Below are positions 7,830-15,066 of a DNA stretch of 33,500 nucleotides, one piece after another. The notes under the pieces are model-generated. The model was not told the DNA's origin. It saw only the letters and a program-made list of their open reading frames with translations, and did not search any database. The stretch is from an uncultured Spirochaetaceae bacterium. Its GTDB lineage: Bacteria; Spirochaetota; Spirochaetia; Treponematales; Treponemataceae. The stretch spans positions 1-33,500 of the forward strand of contig CACZPR010000046.1 of NCBI GenBank assembly GCA_902783155.1. The letters run 5' to 3'. The position numbers and the translations under genes are program-made. How positions within the stretch are numbered: position 1 is the stretch's first letter; each line of letters starts with the position of its first letter.

Positions 7830-7858
7830 ATTGTATTCAAGGTGGTAAAAAATGGCAA
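7830..7858 (-). promoter_or_regulatory. Promoter of the short pseudouridine synthase (leaderless)
   Basis: TTGCCA (7858-7853, 5/6) and TACAAT (7835-7830, 5/6) are 17 nt apart. The -10 ends 8 nt before the ATG at 7821, so the mRNA would carry 0-2 leader bases. The -35 overlaps the first codons of the divergent gene at 7852. Confidence 0.6.
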
Positions 7859-9006
7859 GGACAAGGGCTTCTATTTTTTGTGCAATTCTTCTGCTGATTT
7901 CGCTCCCGGCTTTTTCACAGAGACTTGGATTCGGTGAAAATTACGGCGACCTTACGATAGATTTTCCTGCAGGATTCCAGCTCCAGGACTCAAACAGCCA
8001 GGGAACCGCTTTCCAGCTCCAGAGTACGGTTGTGCCAGTGAGTGCCGTAGTGAGGATTTACGAAAGCTCCAGATACGCCACGCCAACGGATGCGTTGAAC
8101 TCATCGTTAAAGGCCCTTGGTGCAACGCCTGAGACAGAAGATTTTTCATGGCGAAACCAGAATGCCGCAATAGCAAATTTCTCCGCCGCAATCAACAGGC
8201 AGCAGGTAACGGGCTACGGTCTTTCAGTGACGATTCCAAACGGCGCGGGAACGGTGGTCCTCATTGCATGGTGCGCGCAGAACCAGCTTCCAAGATGCCA
8301 CAACTACATGCTCAGTTTCATGGACGGACTCATAATCGACGAAGGCTCCTATTTTGAGGCAGGACCTGTTACATCCTACCTCTACCCGAAATCCGATGAT
8401 AAAATCGACGTGGACATTGAGATTGCAGGAAAAAAAATCAGGACGAACCTACGCTCGAACGACAAAGAGGCCTCGGAATACACGGTGGACAGAGAGTACC
8501 AGGTGCTTTCGGTATACGCCAAAGACCGGAACTGGCAGACCGCTCTGGAACGCTACTACAGGATGATTTTCAGGGACTCTTACGGAAGGCTCATGCAGGC
8601 GGGGTTCGACATATTCAACGAAATCTACCCGGATGCGGCGGACGACACGGATTTGGCCCAGAAACTTTTGACATGGACCCAGGGAATGAAATATGAAAGG
8701 GAAAGGACGACAAGCGACTTCACATCCCTACCGGCGATGCTCCTTGGAGATGGAAGCGACTGCGACAGCCGTGCGTTGATTCTGTGCGTGCTACTCACCC
8801 AGATGAATCAGGATGCGGTGCTTCTCGTAAGTCCACAGTTCAGCCACGCAATGACGGCAATAACGAGCGACCACCCGGGACACAGCTTCAAAATCAACGG
8901 AAAGGATTACCTCATGGGAGAAACCACGGCCCAGGGACTCACATGGGGAAAAATCGACGAAAAACAGGATGACCAGAGCAAGTGGATGGCCATAACATTC
9001 TTCTAG
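7852..9006 (+). CDS. Secreted transglutaminase-like (papain-fold) protein
   Basis: This 384-residue exported protein has a signal peptide ending near PAFSQ (residue 23). The C-terminal 100 residues carry a transglutaminase-like Cys-His-acid pattern: LLGDGSDCDSRALIL (Cys304), QFSHAMTAI (His332) and a following YLMGETT with Glu357. Enzymes of this superfamily cross-link or hydrolyse peptide amides; many bacterial members act as proteases or have no known substrate. The N-terminal 200 residues are beta-rich and not recognised. The ATG has an AAGGTGG ribosome site 7-8 nt upstream. It is followed after 4 bp by the EamA transporter, so the two are likely co-transcribed. Assignment to the superfamily is good; the substrate is unknown. 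Confidence 0.7.
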   Translation: MARTRASIFCAILLLISLPAFSQRLGFGENYGDLTIDFPAGFQLQDSNSQGTAFQLQSTVVPVSAVVRIYESSRYATPTDALNSSLKALGATPETEDFSWRNQNAAIANFSAAINRQQVTGYGLSVTIPNGAGTVVLIAWCAQNQLPRCHNYMLSFMDGLIIDEGSYFEAGPVTSYLYPKSDDKIDVDIEIAGKKIRTNLRSNDKEASEYTVDREYQVLSVYAKDRNWQTALERYYRMIFRDSYGRLMQAGFDIFNEIYPDAADDTDLAQKLLTWTQGMKYERERTTSDFTSLPAMLLGDGSDCDSRALILCVLLTQMNQDAVLLVSPQFSHAMTAITSDHPGHSFKINGKDYLMGETTAQGLTWGKIDEKQDDQSKWMAITFF

Positions 9007-9010
9007 CGGT

Positions 9011-9916
9011 ATGGAACAGTACAATTTAAAACGCGGAATCCTATTTGCGCTTTTTTCGTCTTTCTGCTTTGCACTGATGGGTATGCTCGTACATGCGGCA
9101 GGAGATCTTCCCTTCGTTGAGAAGGCTTTCTTCAGGAACATAGTCGCTCTGGCCTTTGCATCGGTGCTTTTCATAAAGAACAGGAAAAAGGAGACAGTCC
9201 ACAGGAAAATAGAAAGAAAGGCAATCAAATTCGTTTTGCTCAGGGCGGTGTGCGGTTCGGTCGGAATATTCGGAAACTTCTATGCACTGGACCACATCCC
9301 AATATCCGATGCCTCAATGCTCAACAAGATGTCGCCTTTCTTTTCGATTCTGGGATGCTTCATCTTCCTTGGCGAAAAGATTGAGCTGATTCCCATGCTT
9401 GCAGTCTGCGGTGCTTTCGGTGGAGCAGTTCTCGTCATAAAACCATCGTTCAATTTCACACAATTCTTTCCGGCGCTCGCAGGATTCTTGGGCGGCATGG
9501 GTGCGGGATTTGCATATTCGTTCATAAGGAAATGCCATTCATACAAGGTGAACGGAAATTTCATAATAATGACATTCTCTCTGTTCTCATCACTGATCTG
9601 TCTCCCCTTCATGATTGCGTTCTGGAAACCCATGAGCGTGCAGCAGTTTTTGATTCTGATTGGTGCGGGACTTGCGGCATCTGGCGGACAGTTCGGAATC
9701 ACCAACGCATACTTCAACGCGCCTGCGGCAAAAATTTCAATCTACGAATACTCGATGGTAATCTTCTCGGCCATCATGGGATTTTTCGCATTCGGCCAGA
9801 TACCTGACGCACTAAGCATACTCGGCTACATAATAATCATCGGAATTGCCGTCCTGATTTTTTTCTACAACCAGAGGAAGCAGAAAAAGGCGGAGGAGTC
9901 CAATACACCCCTTTGA
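9011..9916 (+). CDS. EamA/DMT-superfamily transporter
   Basis: This 301-residue inner-membrane protein has about 10 hydrophobic segments arranged as two EamA repeats. The first repeat shows GILFALFSSFCFALMGMLVH and the diagnostic ISDASMLNKMSPFFSILG followed by FLGEKIELI. The second ends in YEYSMVIFSAIMGFFAFGQ. DMT members export or import small metabolites such as amino acids, nucleosides or drugs; the substrate is not evident. The start is 4 bp after the stop of the transglutaminase-like gene and lacks a strong Shine-Dalgarno, so translation is probably coupled. Confidence 0.88.
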   Translation: MEQYNLKRGILFALFSSFCFALMGMLVHAAGDLPFVEKAFFRNIVALAFASVLFIKNRKKETVHRKIERKAIKFVLLRAVCGSVGIFGNFYALDHIPISDASMLNKMSPFFSILGCFIFLGEKIELIPMLAVCGAFGGAVLVIKPSFNFTQFFPALAGFLGGMGAGFAYSFIRKCHSYKVNGNFIIMTFSLFSSLICLPFMIAFWKPMSVQQFLILIGAGLAASGGQFGITNAYFNAPAAKISIYEYSMVIFSAIMGFFAFGQIPDALSILGYIIIIGIAVLIFFYNQRKQKKAEESNTPL

Positions 9917-9933
9917 TTTTGACAATATTGTTG

Positions 9934-9939
9934 TATAAT
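9934..9939 (+). promoter_or_regulatory. -10 box for the small secreted protein gene
   Basis: TATAAT at 9934-9939 lies 19 nt before the ATG at 9959. The only TTGACA nearby (9919-9924) is just 9 nt upstream, too close to pair with it; TTGATT (9913-9918) at 15 nt is a poor alternative. A GGAGGA ribosome site sits at 9947-9952, so the leader would be short but conventional. Confidence 0.45.
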
Positions 9940-9958
9940 TCAGAATGGAGGAAAGAAA

Positions 9959-10444
9959 ATGCCCATGCGAAACAATATGACAAAAAAATTTTTCATTTTG
10001 TTTGTTCTGATTTTTTCCACAATGGCTTTTGCAGAAATTTTGGTTCAAAAGGAAAAGTCATTTGAAAACTGGACTGTCGCTCTTTATGAACAGCCGGAGA
10101 TGCTCCGCATAGTCAATTCGAAAGGTACGGCGAGTGTTCCTAAAGACTGGGTATACAAAGACGAATCCGCGGATTCAAAACCAAAGTCCACAAAACTGAA
10201 CGAAAAAAAAGAGCGCGTGGTTGTGGACTGCGCACAAATTACGGTCATTCATGGAAAAATGGAAGATCTTGAAACCATTTACAATTCGCTGAATTCCGCA
10301 TCAGACTGTGAAAATATGAATTTGTACAAAATGGGCTTTGAAACCGCAGCAGCAGCGAGCATAAACAGGAACCAGAACACAGGTAAAATAACAAGCTATT
10401 TGGACCTCATCATCATTGACGACGATATAGAGTGGGATGAATAA
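9959..10444 (+). CDS. Small secreted protein of unknown function
   Basis: I do not recognise a family. The 161-residue product has a signal peptide (basic MPMRNNMTKK, hydrophobic FFILFVLIFSTM, cleavage near AFA|E). A mature region of about 130 residues follows, rich in Lys, Asp and Glu and ending in the acidic stretch IIDDDIEWDE. It has two cysteines in the mature part (in VVDCAQI and SDCENM), which could form a disulfide in the periplasm. The ATG at 9959 is preceded by GGAGGA at 6-nt spacing. It has its own -10 just after the EamA gene. A hairpin of weak A/T composition follows the stop. Confidence 0.75.
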   Translation: MPMRNNMTKKFFILFVLIFSTMAFAEILVQKEKSFENWTVALYEQPEMLRIVNSKGTASVPKDWVYKDESADSKPKSTKLNEKKERVVVDCAQITVIHGKMEDLETIYNSLNSASDCENMNLYKMGFETAAAASINRNQNTGKITSYLDLIIIDDDIEWDE

Positions 10445-10470
10445 GCTATAAAAACCCGGCATCTTTTAAA

Positions 10471-10547
10471 CACAAAATCAGATTTTTGTGATAGAATATA
10501 TTCTTGACATTCTATCTACGCCCTGCGACATGGGCTTTTTATTTTTT
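10471..10547 (+). promoter_or_regulatory. Intergenic region with two hairpins, an inverted repeat and a T-tract
   Basis: Downstream of the small secreted gene are an A/T hairpin (10471-10490) and a perfect 8-bp inverted repeat GATAGAAT (10490-10497) / ATTCTATC (10509-10516). A GCCC/GGGC stem (10520-10523 with 10532-10535) then runs into TTTTTATTTTTT. The last element looks like a short-stem terminator or an attenuator in the leader of the next gene. No convincing promoter could be paired with it. Confidence 0.4.
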
Positions 10548-10567
10548 AATCATTCGGAGGCATAAGA

Positions 10568-11236
10568 ATGAAAAAAGTTACAAAACTTGCCGCTCTCTTT
10601 ATGACTGCGGCACTGGTGTTAAGTTTCACGGGATGTAATCAAAATGTTGATTCACAGTCGGGAAATCCAGAGCCGGTTGCAGACACAACAGTCTGGACGG
10701 CACAGCCGGAAGACTCCAGGTCATGCGGTGCCTATTCCATGGCCTACTACCTTGCCAAGACCGGACAGATTAACCCTTCCGCAATTCAGGCAAAGGCAGA
10801 TGAATTCTACACGCAAATTCAGTTCACAGACGAAGAATTGGGAGAAGATTATGTGTCCTTTTCGGGATATTCAAACCCTGTAAAAATCCTTCAGAAAATT
10901 GTCCCGCAGTATGCAAAGTCCGCAAAACTCAAGATGCTTGCCACTCCCAACACAGAGGCAGAGCAATTGCTTTCACAGCTTGCTACAGGAATGGGCATAA
11001 CCGGCATAGAAAGTATCAGCACATTTGAAAGCGGATTTGGAGAAGGAGAAAGCTGTATCGAAATCGTCAAGTCCGGAAGCAATTCGCTTCACTATCTTCT
11101 TACCTACAAAAAAGGAGGTGTCCTCTTCACCCGCGACCCAGACGATGGAAAGGAATACAAGCGGAGTGAGATTCGGACCTCTAAAACAGAATACCAGTTC
11201 TGTAACGGCGGTGTATTTGTAACTGCGAAGGATTAA
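10568..11236 (+). CDS. Lipoprotein with C39-like cysteine peptidase signature
   Basis: This 222-residue protein has a lipoprotein signal peptide with lipobox LSFTGC (lipidated Cys23). The mature part carries a papain-fold pattern resembling C39-like peptidases: EDSRSCGAYSMAYYLA (candidate nucleophile Cys53 near the N-terminus), NSLHYLLTYKKGG (His175) and FTRDPDDGKEY (Asp190, the DP-x-x-G turn). Such domains cut peptides or leader sequences; some are non-enzymatic adhesins. The start has an ideal GGAGG site at 7-nt spacing. It is monocistronic, ended by the terminator at 11262-11301. The family call is by motif only; other papain-like folds remain possible. Confidence 0.6.
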   Translation: MKKVTKLAALFMTAALVLSFTGCNQNVDSQSGNPEPVADTTVWTAQPEDSRSCGAYSMAYYLAKTGQINPSAIQAKADEFYTQIQFTDEELGEDYVSFSGYSNPVKILQKIVPQYAKSAKLKMLATPNTEAEQLLSQLATGMGITGIESISTFESGFGEGESCIEIVKSGSNSLHYLLTYKKGGVLFTRDPDDGKEYKRSEIRTSKTEYQFCNGGVFVTAKD

Positions 11237-11261
11237 CGCAAAAGCTCCCATAAAAAAACAA

Positions 11262-11301
11262 AAAACCACCGCAAGGACTTTGTTTTCCCTACGGTGGTTT
11301 T
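11262..11301. terminator. Bidirectional terminator between convergent genes
   Basis: AAAACCACCG (11262-11271) pairs perfectly with CGGTGGTTTT (11292-11301), flanked by A-tract and T-tract. It can end the lipoprotein transcript from the left and the sugar-operon transcript from the right. Confidence 0.88.
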
Positions 11302-11319
11302 ATTATTTATGGATTGGAA

Positions 11320-12783
11320 CTACTCGGACGCTTCGCTTTCGTTTCTCTTTTTAAGCTCGGCGGAAATCTCCTCAACCTTTTTGTCCGTCAGTATGAACTT
11401 GCTCTTGAAGATAATCACGCCAATCAGGAGGACGATAATCGGGATGACTGTCATCACCATGCGGAGCCCAATCTTGGAGCTGGCGGGAACTGCAAGTGAG
11501 AAATCGATTGCGGCATCGCTTGCCACACCCTCACCGATATTGTTCAGATGGAGTACTGAAAGTGCTATTGAAGCAACGAACGCTGAGATTCCAGATGCAA
11601 GTTTTACAACAAAAGTCTGCATACTGAAAATAACACTCTCGTCGCGGCGGTGGTTCTTGAGGTCGCCATAGTCAACAGTGTTCGCAAGGAATACAGTGAT
11701 TATGACATTGTTCACACCCGCGCTGGCCATTACAAGCACTCCGGGAATCAAGAACGGCACAACCGAGTTTACACCTATGCTTGCCATGATAAGAAGAGCG
11801 ACATATCCAATCACACTCATGGAAACGCTGACATAGAAAATCTTTATGTTGTTGAGCTTGAGCACGTTTCTCAAAAGCGGATAAAGGAGCATCATCGAAA
11901 GAATCTGCGCACCGCCGCCAACCATGTTGAAGAGCGAATATCCCTGGTTCCATTCGGTTCCACCAAGATCGTACTTGAAGAAATAAATCACAAGCGTGGA
12001 GGTGATGTAGAGGGCCACATTGATTACAACAATCGTGATTACGACACACATTGCCTGGTCGTTGCGGACAAGCGCCTTGAACATCTCGCTGATTTTTGCG
12101 GTCTTCATGTCAACGGACGACTTTTCCTTGATTGTGAAGCACATTATTACGGTGAACACAACAAAGAGGACAGCGACTCCAAGAACAAAGAATTTGAATC
12201 CGTTAAGCTCTATCCACTGGTTTCCGGGATACCTTCCAGCAAGATCCTCCGGAACTTTTCCACCAAGTTTTCCCAAAATCGGGACAAGTATCATCGTGAA
12301 GATTGATATGAATGCAGAACCGACTCCCGCGCAGCTCCTTGCAAGAGTTGTAAGACCCTCGCGCTCCTTTCCACCATTTGTGAACGCAGGAATCATTGAC
12401 CAGTAAGGGATGTCCATCATCGTGTATGTAACGCCCCAGACTATATACGTGACCGCCGCATAGGCAACAAGTCCACCGGCATCAAGACGTGGAGGCGCAG
12501 CAAACATAAGGAACAGCATGACCGCATTCGTGAGCGTACCAATGAAAAGCCACGGACGGAATTTTCCCCAACGTGTCTTCGTCTTCGCCACAATAACGCC
12601 CATAATCGGGTCGTTGAACGCATCAAAAATTCTTGCCACAAGCAGAATCACACCCATGGCAGCCGCGCTGACACCAAGAATATCCTGAAAATAGTACAGG
12701 ATATAGCTTGCCGAAAGCATGTAAACCATGTCCTTTCCTACAGCGCCAAGTCCGTAGGTTGTTTTTTCCTTAAGTCCCAACAT
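11320..12783 (-). CDS. GPH-family (MelB-like) sugar:cation symporter
   Basis: This 487-residue protein has about 12 membrane segments of the major-facilitator fold. It matches the glycoside-pentoside-hexuronide family in its N-terminus: EKTTYGLGAVGKDMVYMLSA, then YYFQDILGVSA and the signature ARIFDAFNDPIMGVI with KTRWGKFRPWLFIG. This family imports oligosaccharides and glycosides with Na+ or H+. Gene context (GH36 alpha-galactosidase in the same operon) points to an alpha-galactoside such as melibiose or raffinose, but that is inference. The ATG at 12783 is preceded by GGAGGTG. It is the last gene of the operon, 33 bp after the TetR gene, with a palindrome in the gap and a terminator downstream. 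Confidence 0.92.
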   Translation of the reverse strand: MLGLKEKTTYGLGAVGKDMVYMLSASYILYYFQDILGVSAAAMGVILLVARIFDAFNDPIMGVIVAKTKTRWGKFRPWLFIGTLTNAVMLFLMFAAPPRLDAGGLVAYAAVTYIVWGVTYTMMDIPYWSMIPAFTNGGKEREGLTTLARSCAGVGSAFISIFTMILVPILGKLGGKVPEDLAGRYPGNQWIELNGFKFFVLGVAVLFVVFTVIMCFTIKEKSSVDMKTAKISEMFKALVRNDQAMCVVITIVVINVALYITSTLVIYFFKYDLGGTEWNQGYSLFNMVGGGAQILSMMLLYPLLRNVLKLNNIKIFYVSVSMSVIGYVALLIMASIGVNSVVPFLIPGVLVMASAGVNNVIITVFLANTVDYGDLKNHRRDESVIFSMQTFVVKLASGISAFVASIALSVLHLNNIGEGVASDAAIDFSLAVPASSKIGLRMVMTVIPIIVLLIGVIIFKSKFILTDKKVEEISAELKKRNESEASE

Positions 12784-12800
12784 TTTGCACCTCCAAATGC

Positions 12801-12821
12801 AATAGATTGCGTCAATCTATT
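12801..12821. promoter_or_regulatory. Perfect 9-bp-arm palindrome between tetR-like and transporter genes
   Basis: AATAGATTG (12801-12809) and CAATCTATT (12813-12821) are separated by 3 nt. It overlaps the regulator's stop codon and sits just before the transporter's Shine-Dalgarno. It could be a second TetR operator, or an RNA hairpin that adjusts transporter expression or mRNA stability. No U-tract follows, so it is not a terminator. Confidence 0.6.
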
Positions 12822-13506
12822 TTAAAGCCGAAAGAATTATTTCAATCAGCAGCGAAATCTGTTTGTCCGGTTTTACGGCCAAGTCCATCTCAAGCATCTC
12901 GCTCGAAAGCGAAAGTTTCTGGCACAGACTGAAAAGCGAGTGCATTATTGTGAAATACAACTCGTCGTTATTCGAATCCATCAGCACGGTGTTTTTTCCC
13001 TTGCCGAATGTGATTGAACCGTCACGCCTTCCCTTTTCTATTGAGCGCACCACAATGTCCTTGACATCGGAAATCTCGCTCTCATATTTTTTCAGGCTGG
13101 ACTGCGACAGCTTCTCCTTTTTCGCGTAGGCATCAAAATAATAGATGAACCTGAAAAATGGATTCTGCGTTACCAGAGCCTCCGAAAAAATCTCCAGAAG
13201 GGACCTCAGCTGGGTGTAGCCGTCCATGCTTTCATACTCGCCGAACGAAAACACGCGGTTGAAAATCTCCACCTCCATTTTCCATGCGTAGATGGCAGCC
13301 TCTATGACCAGCTCCTCCTTTGTGGTGAAGTACCTGTAGAGCGACGCAACCCCAATCTCGGCCTGGCGGGCAATCTCGTTCATGGTGATTGACTCGATTC
13401 CCTGCTCCGCAAAAAGACCGAAGCTGCACTCAACAATCTCCCTCATCCTCAGGGCCTTCTGTTCCTCCTGTTCCTTTTTTCGTTTCTCAGCGGCCAGCAT
13501 AGGCAT
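12817..13506 (-). CDS. TetR-family transcriptional regulator
   Basis: This 229-residue protein has an N-terminal TetR helix-turn-helix (about residues 15-65): REIVECSFGLFAEQGIESIT, then MNEIARQAEIGVASLYRYF followed by TTKEELV. A C-terminal all-helical ligand-binding domain follows. TetR proteins are usually repressors released by a small molecule. The ATG at 13506 is chosen because AAAGGGG lies 7 nt before it. An in-frame upstream ATG at 13524 exists, and the gene overlaps the end of the glycosyltransferase-like gene by 20 bp. Being inside the alpha-galactosidase operon, it probably regulates that operon, through the palindromes at 17112-17128 and perhaps 12801-12821. The inducer would then be a sugar or glycolipid product. 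Confidence 0.9.
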   Translation of the reverse strand: MPMLAAEKRKKEQEEQKALRMREIVECSFGLFAEQGIESITMNEIARQAEIGVASLYRYFTTKEELVIEAAIYAWKMEVEIFNRVFSFGEYESMDGYTQLRSLLEIFSEALVTQNPFFRFIYYFDAYAKKEKLSQSSLKKYESEISDVKDIVVRSIEKGRRDGSITFGKGKNTVLMDSNNDELYFTIMHSLFSLCQKLSLSSEMLEMDLAVKPDKQISLLIEIILSALK

Positions 13507-14998
13507 AGGCGGACCCCTTTCCATCCAGACCGGTCATACCAGAGGCAAGCTCGACCGCGTGATAGGCTCCATTGTAGATTCCAGCTTTCTTTGCCGAAAC
13601 TATTGCGGAGTTCATGCTTTCCAGCAAATCTGGATGGGCAACCATCTGACGGATAACGGAACATGCGTACTCAAGGTTTGGACATTCCGGTGTACCGTCC
13701 CCAATCTCAGCCGCACGGATTGCGCCCCACTTCTCATGTCCACCGACATGCTGAATCATCAGCTTTGGCACTGGATAGAACGCAAGCTCGCTGGGCTTTG
13801 TCATAAGGACATCGCATGCACGAATCAGAAGATTTGTCGTGTATACCGCCGCAAAAATGTCCTTGTGGCAGAACACGTGGATTCCCCTTGACACATTTTT
13901 TTCGCAGGAAGAATCCACGAGAGCCTCCTCCGCAATCTTTTTTGTCTCGTCCCAATTGTCAAAATGCAGGACCGCAAGTTTTTCAAGCTCCGGAATCTTC
14001 GATTTGAACATGTCCCATGTTGAAAAATAGTCTCCAATGTTCAGATAGAGCGTGGCCTTGTTTTCTTTGACCAGCGGAACAAGAGTCCTGATAAGTCCAG
14101 CAAAATAGTCACCCTGGGCACCGGCTCCACCAATTGAAAGAAGGAACCTGACCGGCTTTCCGTTTTTGATTCTGTCCACACGTTTTGCGCAGTCGGACTC
14201 TATGTTGGAAACCATCTCGTCGTCAACATAATGACCGATGTAGACCAAATCCTTTTCGCCCATCGGATTAAGGACCTTTTCCTTGTTGAAGCCACGGAGC
14301 GTCCTGTATCCCCAGAAGGAGCTTGGTGTCTGCACTGTATGGAGCGCACCCTCGGAAAGATGGAGAGCCATTGGCCAGTTGTCCGGAATTGCGTTGACAA
14401 CATTTGTGAGACCTGCATGGATTGCAGCCTGTGACGGCCAAACATGTGTCGCGATATATGGAACATCCTTTGGTAAATCGTTGAACAGCGGAACCATCAG
14501 CTCCGCATTTTTTTGGTCGCCATAGTTGTAGGTAATCTGTCTGAATCCCTCGTAGTTGAGCGGCTCCCAGACCATCCTGTTGAAGAGCTTGGACTTCTGC
14601 GAAATGCGGGATGCCTTTGAGTAAAGTTCGTTCTGCGATGAGATGATTTTTGTGCAGAGAGTTTCCGGGAATGAGTTCAGGTCCAGCCACAATGGAGTGT
14701 ATCCCATTTTTCTTGCCGCGGATGCCATTGCCATGGAAATTCTGTAGTGGCCGAATCCCATTCTGATGTTTCCAATCACAAGCGGTTTTGGCGGCAGGGT
14801 CTCAAGCGGACTGTCGGAAAGTGTCAGAACCTTTACGCCCATGGCAGGTGTAAGAACTGGGTTGTCAACCGCCGCCAGATGGTATGTTTTCTTTGAGTCG
14901 TCCCCGTACTTTCTGATGTACTTTTTCTGTGTCTTTGATGCCTTTCTGATTATTCCAGCAGGAATCTCGTTTCCAAAAATCTTGTTGTCCTTGACCAT
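13487..14998 (-). CDS. GT-B fold glycosyltransferase-like protein (MurG/MGDG-synthase type), role unknown
   Basis: This 503-residue soluble protein has no signal peptide. Its N-terminal domain has a glycine loop seen in GT-B enzymes, PLVIGNIRMGFGHYRISMAM (about residues 72-91), then ARKMGYTPLWLDL. The C-terminal domain has RFLLSIGGAGAQGDYFAGL and the donor-site-like LIRACDVLMTKPSELAFYP. The G-x-GH-R-x-A and D-x-x-x-x-KPxxL arrangement recalls MurG, diacylglycerol galactosyl/glucosyltransferases and related GT28 members, but it is distant. The start has a TAGGAG site. Lying between an alpha-galactosidase and a TetR gene, it may make or turn over a galactosylated compound. It could instead be a phosphorylase-like or non-catalytic relative. 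Confidence 0.6.
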   Translation of the reverse strand: MVKDNKIFGNEIPAGIIRKASKTQKKYIRKYGDDSKKTYHLAAVDNPVLTPAMGVKVLTLSDSPLETLPPKPLVIGNIRMGFGHYRISMAMASAARKMGYTPLWLDLNSFPETLCTKIISSQNELYSKASRISQKSKLFNRMVWEPLNYEGFRQITYNYGDQKNAELMVPLFNDLPKDVPYIATHVWPSQAAIHAGLTNVVNAIPDNWPMALHLSEGALHTVQTPSSFWGYRTLRGFNKEKVLNPMGEKDLVYIGHYVDDEMVSNIESDCAKRVDRIKNGKPVRFLLSIGGAGAQGDYFAGLIRTLVPLVKENKATLYLNIGDYFSTWDMFKSKIPELEKLAVLHFDNWDETKKIAEEALVDSSCEKNVSRGIHVFCHKDIFAAVYTTNLLIRACDVLMTKPSELAFYPVPKLMIQHVGGHEKWGAIRAAEIGDGTPECPNLEYACSVIRQMVAHPDLLESMNSAIVSAKKAGIYNGAYHAVELASGMTGLDGKGSAYAYAGR

Positions 14999-15066
14999 TT
15001 ATTTTCTCCTATCAAAATCAGTTCAAAATCAAAATGAAATCCAAATCAAACCGGACTCAAAAAATC

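Noticed and set aside
9919..9939. TTGACA plus TATAAT as a paired promoter for the small secreted protein
   Set aside because: The two boxes are only 9 nt apart; only the -10 is kept as a candidate.
10504..10509. TTGACA as a -35 for the lipoprotein gene
   Set aside because: At 16-18 nt spacing the downstream hexamer matches the -10 consensus at only two of six positions and falls in the hairpin loop.
11650..12306. Plus-strand open frame of 218 codons opposite the GPH transporter
   Set aside because: The minus-strand frame is a well-conserved symporter; the plus frame has no membrane or domain pattern.
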